Assembly (NCBI RefSeq): GCF_001273775.1
Contig: NZ_CP011801.1
Coordinates: 4,070,001-4,134,000, forward strand
Length of the DNA stretch: 64,000 bases
Source of the DNA: Nitrospira moscoviensis
GTDB taxonomy: Bacteria > Nitrospirota > Nitrospiria > Nitrospirales > Nitrospiraceae
Reading direction: 5' to 3'
Below the pieces are notes generated by a model, which was not told where the DNA came from, did not search any database, and was given only the letters and a program-made list of their open reading frames with translations. Position numbers and translations under genes: made by a program. Position 1 is the stretch's first letter; each line of letters begins with the position of its first letter. Of this stretch, positions 57,617-64,000 are shown in pieces.

Positions 57617-58909
57617 ATGGCTACCTCGACGACGCACAAACGAACTTACGCCATAGCAGGCTCGCTGTCTTTGTTCTGGACGATTATGGTGGCAGTCCTG
57701 ATGGCGGGTCCGGCTCTGGTCGCTGCCGAAGTCAAAACTGATTTGGGCGTCTATCCCGAGCCTTCCCTTCAACCCCTGCCGCAGGCCGGAGCAAAGATTA
57801 CCGATCCGGTGTTTGGAACGAGAATTCTTCGGGTGACCGACGCGTCGGATGGAAACTCGGGAGCGGGAACCTTGTACTCGTACTACCCGACCTTCAATAA
57901 GGACAACTCCTATATCGCCGTGCGGGAAACGCTCGGCTATTCCCGCGCGAAGTTCTTTCGGTTCGATCCGGTCAACTTCACGGCGTCCGGAGGATTTGTC
58001 CTCAGCTCGCCCCCCGCAGGACTGCAGGAGTATTACCTCATGTGGTCCGGCCTCTATCCCAATGTCACGTTCGGTGTGGGCGGACACAACATCTGGCAAA
58101 TCAACGTGGCCACGCAGCAGTCCACCCTGATCAAAGACCTGAGCAGTCAAGGGGTGGGCGGATACCTCACGCAGATGTCCAAGAGCCTCGACGATGACGT
58201 CTTCGCGGCGTCGATCGTCAACAGCGGCGGGACGGAGGCGGGATTCGTCGTCTACAAGCGCAGCACCAACTCCGTATTGCTCCGCAGGCTCGCCAGCAAT
58301 GTCAACGAGGTGCAAGTCGACAAGTCGGGCGACTATCTGATCGTCGTCTACAACGATGGCAGCGACGATATCTATGACCTGACCGCTACGCCGCCTCGCT
58401 TGATAGCCCATCTGACCGGATCGAACGGATTTTTCCATCACGACTGCGGTGTCGGCACGGTGTTCACGGCCGCCGCTGGGAACGCGCTGGGCTATCGCCG
58501 CCTCGCCAATCCGACCGCTATCCAACTCATGGTCCCCGGCTATTGGTCGTATGCCACGCAGCAGGACCATTTCTCGATGCTGGCCGACAACGAACAATGG
58601 GCGGTGGCAAGCCGCTATTCCTCGAGCGGAGGTCCGGTGCTTCGGCCGTTCGACAACGAGATCGTGAAAATTGCCACCGACGGCACGGATCGCGTGCAAC
58701 GGATCGCGCATCATCGCAGCGTGGCCGTGAACAACAATTACAACGCCCAGCCGAAGGCATCAGTCAGCCGCGACGGCAATTTCATCGCCTTCACCAGCAA
58801 CTGGGGCAATCCGAATGGACGGACGGATATGTATATCGTTCAAATCTCCGCCAGCCCGACGGCCGATATCAGACCTCCCGCCACTCCCGTGAACTTGCGA
58901 ATCTATTAA
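57617..58909 (+). CDS. Secreted beta-propeller (TolB/WD40-like) protein
   Basis: A 430-aa exported protein with a signal peptide (AGSLSLFWTIMVAVLMAGPALVAA). Repeated blade-like units follow: TRILRVTDASDG, YYPTFNKDNSYIAVRE, FFRFDPVNF, NIWQINVATQQSTLIKDL, VQVDKSGDYLIVVYNDGSDDIYDL, NEIVKIATDGTDRVQRIAHH and PKASVSRDGNFIAFTSNWG, which match six to seven beta-propeller blades. It ends shortly after the last blade. It may bind or process a polysaccharide at the cell surface; no catalytic motif is evident. It is the only plus-strand gene in the right-hand 27 kb. Confidence 0.8.
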   Translation: MATSTTHKRTYAIAGSLSLFWTIMVAVLMAGPALVAAEVKTDLGVYPEPSLQPLPQAGAKITDPVFGTRILRVTDASDGNSGAGTLYSYYPTFNKDNSYIAVRETLGYSRAKFFRFDPVNFTASGGFVLSSPPAGLQEYYLMWSGLYPNVTFGVGGHNIWQINVATQQSTLIKDLSSQGVGGYLTQMSKSLDDDVFAASIVNSGGTEAGFVVYKRSTNSVLLRRLASNVNEVQVDKSGDYLIVVYNDGSDDIYDLTATPPRLIAHLTGSNGFFHHDCGVGTVFTAAAGNALGYRRLANPTAIQLMVPGYWSYATQQDHFSMLADNEQWAVASRYSSSGGPVLRPFDNEIVKIATDGTDRVQRIAHHRSVAVNNNYNAQPKASVSRDGNFIAFTSNWGNPNGRTDMYIVQISASPTADIRPPATPVNLRIY

Positions 58910-58942
58910 GCCCCGGATGTCGCGACGTATCGAGCGCCGCCG

Positions 58943-60211
58943 TCAGAACGGCGTTCGATACGTCGCCACGGCGCGGCTCCCCTGGCCCGCGGCGTCGTGC
59001 ATCGGAGCGCGCAGGAGGGTTTGGCACAGGTGCCGGGCGATCACCTCACCGGCGAGGCGATGTCCGGCCGCATTCCAATGACCGTGGCCCAAGCCGGAAT
59101 TGGGAAAGCCGTGCAGGAACACGCCGCGTTCTTCCGCGTAGGCCTGGAATAGCGGAGCGAGCGCCACCACCGGGAACAGATTCCGACCGACCGCCTGGAT
59201 TCGCTTCTCGGCGTAAAACAGATCCGGCACGCCCAGACGGCGTTCCAACGCTCGGCGAGCCGCCGGGTCCGGTCCCACCTGAGGCCCGCTGCTGACGGTG
59301 ACAACCATAAAGAGCTTGTTCCGGGCTTCGACTTCCTTGTGCATCTGTCTGATCAGATCTTCAGTCACAGCCCACGCCTCTTGCCACGCGTGATCCGTCG
59401 GCTCCGCGTAGACCGCCATGTCGAGACCGACCTCTCCTCGAATCCAGGTAGGTTCCCCCTCACCGTCGGCTCGATCCGCCCGATGGTCGGACGACATCCC
59501 CGGGCGTTTCGGTTGTCTCGCCCGGCGAAGGGCTTCATTCAACAATTGGAACGTGCGGGAAGAATCCCGTATTCGGGCCATCAGCCGCCCCAATGACGAG
59601 TGACGGAGTCGGAAGCCCGTCCGATCGCGGAAGGACAGATCCTCGACCAGTTGTCCGTTCTGATGAACGAAGTACGGCCGCCGTTCATCGTTCTCCAGCG
59701 CTCTGGAGTTATTGCGTATATCATTGGTGGGCGTGACGGCCAGAAGCACGACATCGGGGGCATAGGCCCATACTCGGCGACGCAGCATGATCAGCTCCTG
59801 AGCCGTGCCGTATCCGGAGACGCCAAAATTGATGACCTCCGGCTCTTGTCCGGCCAAGGCCGGACACCCCTTCATCTCCCGCTCCATCACCGCCCAGAAC
59901 GTCTCCTTCATGCTCACTTGCAGCGCTTCTGCGAACGAGTCTCCGAGTACGGCCACTCGGAACACATGGTCCGGCCTTCCGATGGAATGTTCCCGATCGC
60001 GGAATCCGACCGCGTTGATCCGGACGTACTGTTCCCCCTCTCGTGTCCACCATCCCTCGGCCTCCGGCCGGAGGGCCGCCCCGACCTCCCCGTCAACCTG
60101 AAAAAAAATCGGATAGGAAACGCCGGCCACCCGGAGCGCGACTTCACTGCTCAGGAGGCCGACTAACAGGCCGGCAGCGATCAAGGAGAGGTGGTAGACC
60201 TTCGACATCAT
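58943..60211 (-). CDS. Membrane-anchored SGNH/GDSL-type hydrolase
   Basis: A 422-aa protein with an N-terminal anchor or signal helix (LSLIAAGLLVGLLSSEVAL) and an extracytoplasmic SGNH fold: block I GDSFAEALQVS (Ser nucleophile), block III TPTNDIRNN region and block V GHGHWNAAGHRLAGE with catalytic His. It resembles AlgX/AlgJ-like and other O-acyltransferase or esterase proteins of polysaccharide loci. ATG ATG at 60211 with GGTGGA upstream is the start. A partner SGNH protein lies at 61505-62593. Confidence 0.82.
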   Translation of the reverse strand: MMSKVYHLSLIAAGLLVGLLSSEVALRVAGVSYPIFFQVDGEVGAALRPEAEGWWTREGEQYVRINAVGFRDREHSIGRPDHVFRVAVLGDSFAEALQVSMKETFWAVMEREMKGCPALAGQEPEVINFGVSGYGTAQELIMLRRRVWAYAPDVVLLAVTPTNDIRNNSRALENDERRPYFVHQNGQLVEDLSFRDRTGFRLRHSSLGRLMARIRDSSRTFQLLNEALRRARQPKRPGMSSDHRADRADGEGEPTWIRGEVGLDMAVYAEPTDHAWQEAWAVTEDLIRQMHKEVEARNKLFMVVTVSSGPQVGPDPAARRALERRLGVPDLFYAEKRIQAVGRNLFPVVALAPLFQAYAEERGVFLHGFPNSGLGHGHWNAAGHRLAGEVIARHLCQTLLRAPMHDAAGQGSRAVATYRTPF

Positions 60212-60231
60212 GGGAAATCCACCGCCGGGAG

Positions 60232-61464
60232 TTACGACCGCGCGCGCGCGAGGACGCTCTGACCGGGAATGAGAGCCGGATGGATAGCCTGGGACATGGG
60301 GCGGACGGGACGGCGGCCCGCCGGCGCAAAGGCCGCCATCAAGGCGAACAGCAACAGACTGTAGGGATTGTTCAACAGGGTATGGGTAAAAAAGCTGAAC
60401 CACAACACCGTAACGCTGAAGATCACGCCGATTCGCCGGCGGTCTGCGCGCGCCGGCCAAAGCAATGCCAGCAGCAGCCACGGCAAGAGCAGGGCACCCA
60501 GGACGCCGTGGTCGATCATATAGGCCAAGAACTGGTTGTGGGGCGGAATATCGAGTCCCTCGTGCACGGCTCCCGTGCCCTCGCCCCAGAACGGGTGCTC
60601 CGCCAGTCGCTGCCATGCCTGTTGGGCGACATAGATCCGTGACCAGCTCGACGTATCCGAGACGCCCGAGGGATCCGTCAACCATGCCAGTCTTTCCAAC
60701 GCATCCGCGTTGAATGCCCCGGCCCTCTCCAGCGTCGCGAGGATGTCATTGAGCTTCGGGACGATGAGAAGACCGACGAGCAGCAGGGCCGCCAGGCCGG
60801 CTTGGGCGACCTGCCTCGTGTTCACGAACCGCCCGAGCAGGAGACCTCCCACGGCAAGACACCACCCGATCAATCCCCCTCTTGAATAGGTGACGAACAC
60901 GCCGACGCCCGTGAGCAGCACAAAGAGCCCGCGATACCAGGCCGGCACCACCGTGATCCCCACGATCATCCCCAGCACCAGCGCTTCTCCGGCGAGATTC
61001 GGACTCAAATACAGACCGGCTGAACGGCCGAACACGTTGCTGAACGACATCGGCACGAACAGCTCATAGATATTCACCGCAACGCCGACATGGACGGCGG
61101 CGACCACGGTGCGCCGCGCGAATTGATTGGCCTGCGCGTCCATAAAGATGGCCAGAAAACTGAGCACCTCCATGATGGCCAAGACCCGCCACCGCACTTC
61201 TTGCCATGCCATCTCCGTTTGGGGGCCCACGATAAACCAGATCATCGTCAGGCAGAGGTACCCGTAACACCAGACCACGAGCGGTTGCCGGACGATATTG
61301 GAAGTGACCACCGCCAGGAACAGCAGCGGCAAGGACAGAACGATGAGGGCCACGACCCAATACCATGGCACTCCCACGCCATATTGAAAATGTAGCCAAT
61401 TGGGAACGTTCCCGAAAAACACCGTAACAGCCATCACGGCGTACACCATACGGATGACGTTCAT
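60232..61464 (-). CDS. O-antigen ligase/polymerase family membrane protein (Wzy_C)
   Basis: A 410-aa protein with about ten transmembrane helices and the Wzy_C core: SRGGLIGWCLAVGGLLLGRF, then a periplasmic loop with WSRIYVAQQAWQRLAEHPFWGEGTGAVHEGLDIPPHNQFLAYMIDHGVLGALL, where the conserved H of PPHNQFL and the Arg residues belong to the ligase active site. It polymerises or ligates lipid-linked repeat units at the periplasmic face. It lies between two SGNH genes; ATG 61464 is preferred. Confidence 0.88.
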   Translation of the reverse strand: MNVIRMVYAVMAVTVFFGNVPNWLHFQYGVGVPWYWVVALIVLSLPLLFLAVVTSNIVRQPLVVWCYGYLCLTMIWFIVGPQTEMAWQEVRWRVLAIMEVLSFLAIFMDAQANQFARRTVVAAVHVGVAVNIYELFVPMSFSNVFGRSAGLYLSPNLAGEALVLGMIVGITVVPAWYRGLFVLLTGVGVFVTYSRGGLIGWCLAVGGLLLGRFVNTRQVAQAGLAALLLVGLLIVPKLNDILATLERAGAFNADALERLAWLTDPSGVSDTSSWSRIYVAQQAWQRLAEHPFWGEGTGAVHEGLDIPPHNQFLAYMIDHGVLGALLLPWLLLALLWPARADRRRIGVIFSVTVLWFSFFTHTLLNNPYSLLLFALMAAFAPAGRRPVRPMSQAIHPALIPGQSVLARARS

Positions 61465-61504
61465 CGGCGTCGACCTTTCCTCCATCACAACGGTATCCGC
61501 GGCT

Positions 61505-62593
61505 TCACATCCCGAGACGCTGAAATGTGCGGGAGGCTGCGACGGCTTTGGCCGCCTCCTCATGGCCGCGGCCGTTCCAATGTCCATCGATGGGGAACTC
61601 GAACCGGGTCCCATCCGATTGATGGCGGGCTTTGAACCGCGGGTGCATATCGATAGTCTCGTAGCCCAAGCCGGCCGCGGCAGCCAAAAAATACCGGCGC
61701 ATGAGATGGAAATAGCTCCGTCCCTCCTCTCGCGCTCCCGATGCCGAGTAGAGGTCCGGACGGGGGGCATCGACGACGAAGACGATGCGCGAGGCCGGCA
61801 GGTGCGCGCGGTGCGGCAGCTCGCGCAGGAAATAATCGACCGCGGCCTGCGACGCGGCGACCCGTTCGTGGGAAGCCGAGGCGTCGGTATTGCCGACATA
61901 CTCTGCGGAGCTGGCGGAGGCGAGGGAAAGGCCGCCGACTCCCACGGTTTTCCACAAATACCGGACCAGGGCGGAATGCCGCATGAGCTGTTTCCACCCG
62001 CTCGGATGGTAATCGGTCCGTACCATGCGGAACCTCGACTCGCCCGCCACGCGTTCGAAGTGATAGCCGACCCCTCTCGAGTACTGAACCAGGCTCTCGT
62101 CAAAATCATTTCCCACGATGACAAAGACCATCGCGCAGGGATGGAACTCACTCCCGGCAAATTGAGCGTAGGCCAGGTAATCCGCGAGCTGGGATCCGGA
62201 CGTGCCGATGCTGTAGACCAAGCGACGCGGCCCCAACAATCGTGAGAGCCTGCCCTGGACGGTCTCCTCATACGGCACCATCAGGGCTTCCACATAACTG
62301 TCGCCGATGACGACGATCGGGCCGTCGGCCTCTCCATGCTTCGTGTAATCCTGTTCGTTGACGAACCCGTAATTGTTGATGCGCCCGCGGTTCACCATTT
62401 CAAAATTCCAGCCTTTGGAGAACACGTACACTTGATTCGGCGTATAGCGCATCACGGGGTTGCGGTCATCGAGCGCCATGGCGCCGGTTGACGTGGAGAC
62501 GGGGAACAACCAGAGCGCCGCCTCGGCAAGCAGGAGCGTCACGGCGCCGGCGCCGGCCATGACGAGTACCGAGAGGAGACTTCTCTGTCGCAT
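61505..62593 (-). CDS. Membrane-anchored SGNH-type hydrolase/acyltransferase (second copy)
   Basis: A 362-aa protein with an N-terminal hydrophobic segment (SLLSVLVMAGAGAVTLLLAEAALWLF) and SGNH motifs GDSYVEALMVPYEE and C-terminal FPIDGHWNGRGHEEAAKAV. It shares this domain plan with the product of 58943-60211. A role in adding or removing acetyl or other acyl groups from the polymer is likely from context but not shown by sequence alone. Confidence 0.8.
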   Translation of the reverse strand: MRQRSLLSVLVMAGAGAVTLLLAEAALWLFPVSTSTGAMALDDRNPVMRYTPNQVYVFSKGWNFEMVNRGRINNYGFVNEQDYTKHGEADGPIVVIGDSYVEALMVPYEETVQGRLSRLLGPRRLVYSIGTSGSQLADYLAYAQFAGSEFHPCAMVFVIVGNDFDESLVQYSRGVGYHFERVAGESRFRMVRTDYHPSGWKQLMRHSALVRYLWKTVGVGGLSLASASSAEYVGNTDASASHERVAASQAAVDYFLRELPHRAHLPASRIVFVVDAPRPDLYSASGAREEGRSYFHLMRRYFLAAAAGLGYETIDMHPRFKARHQSDGTRFEFPIDGHWNGRGHEEAAKAVAASRTFQRLGM

Positions 62594-62644
62594 CTTGTTC
62601 CGATCAGAGCTTGGAGCACGGGACCTAGGCCGCTCGCCTGCCGG

Positions 62645-63796
62645 TCAGGACGCCAGCGTCCGTTGTCTCGGCTCGACTGATTCAATCGCGGTCCCGTGAC
62701 ACAGTGCCAACAGATGCTGTTCGGTTGCCCGCACGAGCGTCTCCACAGAGAAGCGCTCCACAACAGGCCGCCGGATCTCCGCCGGAGGCAGTCGTCGGTC
62801 GAGGACCTGTTGCATCCCTTTCATGAGAGCCATGGGATCTTTGGGCGGAACGAGGGCGCCCATGGATCCGACGATGAGACGCGAATCTCCCACGTCGGTC
62901 GCCACACAGGGGACGCCACAGGCCATGGCTTCGCCAATGACATTGGAGAACCCCTCTCCGTATGAACAGTTCACCAGCAGATCGAGCGCGCTGTAGACGT
63001 TCGCCATATCGGACCTCATCCCCGCCCACAGCAGGCGGTCGGAAAGCCCGAGCGCACCGGTCCGCCCTTGGAGCGCAGCTCGATAGGCAGACGGGCCGTC
63101 TCCCACGCAGACAAACCGGACGGCGGGTCGTACGTGCGAGAGCTGCGCCGCCGCTCGCAGGAAGGTCTCATGGTCTTTCATCGGATCCAGCCTGCCGACC
63201 AGACCGATCAATTCCTCGTCTCGCGAGATTCCCCACTCCCTACGAATGCGCTCACGCGCGGCGGGGTTCCGGCGGAATCGCGCTGTGTCGATGCCGTTGG
63301 GAATCACCGCCGTCTTCTGCGCGGGATACCCGTCTGCGACATGGCCTCGCCGGCCCGCATGCGAGTTGGCGATGATCAGATCGGCGGAACGGGCCAGCCG
63401 GCAGGACAGCTTGTGGCTGAATCGGAACAGCCAATCGTATCGATCAAAATCCAAGTGGGAGCTCCGCACTCCCCACACGATCCTCGTGCCAGGACAGAAG
63501 GGCTGCACGGGCACGGTGACGAGATTGCTGATATAGCTGTGCAGCACGTCGGGGCGCTCACGGCGCACGGTTTGGATCAATCGCGTCAGAAAGCCGAGGA
63601 CATCCCATCGTCCACGTTTCTCGAGAGAATGAATGGGAACATCATCCTCCTTCAGCTCGTCTTCCAGCGGCCCTCCCGGGTAGAAGACCGCGACCGCGAC
63701 GTCATGCCCCCGCTGCCGGAGCCCTCGCGCCAGCACGACCAATTGCCGCTCCGCCCCTCCGGATTCCAACGAGCGAATTAAGAAGAGAATCTTCAT
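62645..63796 (-). CDS. GT4-family glycosyltransferase
   Basis: A 383-aa GT-B glycosyltransferase: MKILFLIRSLESGGAERQLVVLARGLRQRGHDV, DVLHSYISNLVTVPVQPFCPGTRIVWGVRSSHLDF, ANSHAGRRGHVADGYPAQKTAVIPNGID and the donor-site NCSYGEGFSNVIGEAMACGVPCVATDVGDSRLIVG. It overlaps the preceding gene by 4 nt and is part of the polysaccharide locus. Confidence 0.93.
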   Translation of the reverse strand: MKILFLIRSLESGGAERQLVVLARGLRQRGHDVAVAVFYPGGPLEDELKEDDVPIHSLEKRGRWDVLGFLTRLIQTVRRERPDVLHSYISNLVTVPVQPFCPGTRIVWGVRSSHLDFDRYDWLFRFSHKLSCRLARSADLIIANSHAGRRGHVADGYPAQKTAVIPNGIDTARFRRNPAARERIRREWGISRDEELIGLVGRLDPMKDHETFLRAAAQLSHVRPAVRFVCVGDGPSAYRAALQGRTGALGLSDRLLWAGMRSDMANVYSALDLLVNCSYGEGFSNVIGEAMACGVPCVATDVGDSRLIVGSMGALVPPKDPMALMKGMQQVLDRRLPPAEIRRPVVERFSVETLVRATEQHLLALCHGTAIESVEPRQRTLAS

Positions 63797-63999
63797 ATTC
63801 TTCGGAAGGAACGAACCGTATTGGGCACAGGCCAGTGCGGCCGACGCCCGTCCACGACCTGCCGGAGCAGCTCGCTCCACGATTTCATGATTTTCTCAAT
63901 GCCGAAGCGCTCGACCACCTCGACGGCCCGTGCCCGTAACCGTTCACGCTCCTGAGGAGCGTCCATCAGACGGCCCATGACTTCCGACAAGGCCGTCAC
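63793..63999 (-). CDS. Glycosyltransferase C-terminus (gene continues beyond window)
   Basis: The minus-strand frame enters from the right edge and its last ~68 residues (EVMGRLMDAPQERERLRARAVEVVERFGIEKIMKSWSELLRQV) have the C-terminal helix pattern of GT4 enzymes. Only the 3' end is present, so the assignment is provisional. Its stop overlaps the next gene's ATG by 4 nt. Confidence 0.6.
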   Translation of the reverse strand: MTALSEVMGRLMDAPQERERLRARAVEVVERFGIEKIMKSWSELLRQVVDGRRPHWPVPNTVRSFRRI

Positions 64000-64000
64000 G

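Overview
The window is GC-rich, densely packed bacterial chromosome. The housekeeping genes (HscA/IscX, a class A penicillin-binding protein, TypA/BipA, a rubrerythrin / Fe-S oxidoreductase / DUF3501 operon, a eukaryote-type 6-pyruvoyl-tetrahydropterin synthase) together with a very large exopolysaccharide locus would suit a Gram-negative environmental chemolithotroph. Nitrospira or a relative in Nitrospirota is my best guess, but no marker gene here proves it.

Layout. 1-26.3 kb is ordinary chromosome: Fe-S cluster assembly (hscA 3' end, iscX), mrcA-type PBP, typA, a three-gene surface operon on the minus strand (TPR/outer-membrane barrel, FecR-domain protein, Cys-rich repeat lipoprotein), peroxiredoxin and thioredoxin-like genes, a hybrid histidine kinase, an AbiEii-like toxin-antitoxin pair, the PTPS and rubrerythrin operons, rfbC, HU, and a signalling cluster (GAF histidine kinase, two stand-alone receivers, a divergent sigma-54 activator). 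tRNA-Arg(CCG) and tRNA-Lys(CTT) follow.

26.78-36.44 kb is accessory DNA. A 50-bp direct repeat (49/50 identical) consisting of the 3' end of tRNA-Lys plus flank recurs at 34264-34313, so about 7.5 kb appears to have integrated at the tRNA gene. It carries HicAB, an excisionase-like protein, HigB with a HigA-ImmA fusion and a beta-family protein, a frameshifted TIGR02391 gene, an ArdC anti-restriction remnant, an IS3-type orfA start fused in frame to a Swt1-HEPN protein, and a RelE/XRE pair. Beyond the repeat come a Fic protein, a decayed XRE fragment, and a HigBA pair whose toxin lacks its first residues. No integrase is visible, so the element looks decayed or mobilised in trans.

36.4-64 kb is a polysaccharide locus, almost all on the minus strand: a frameshifted aldose epimerase, CapD-like epimerase, DegT aminotransferase, FemAB-like and GNAT acyltransferases, two paralogous initiating sugar transferases, several GT4 glycosyltransferases, an asparagine synthase, an O-antigen ligase and two SGNH acyl-esterase-like proteins. 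Embedded in it is a translationally coupled block of SsuD-type flavin monooxygenase, stand-alone DltA-like adenylating enzyme, NodU/CmcH carbamoyltransferase, free acyl carrier protein and sugar transferase. I interpret this as carrier-protein-based (Dlt-like) aminoacyl or acyl decoration of the sugar or polymer. It is the least familiar system in the window.
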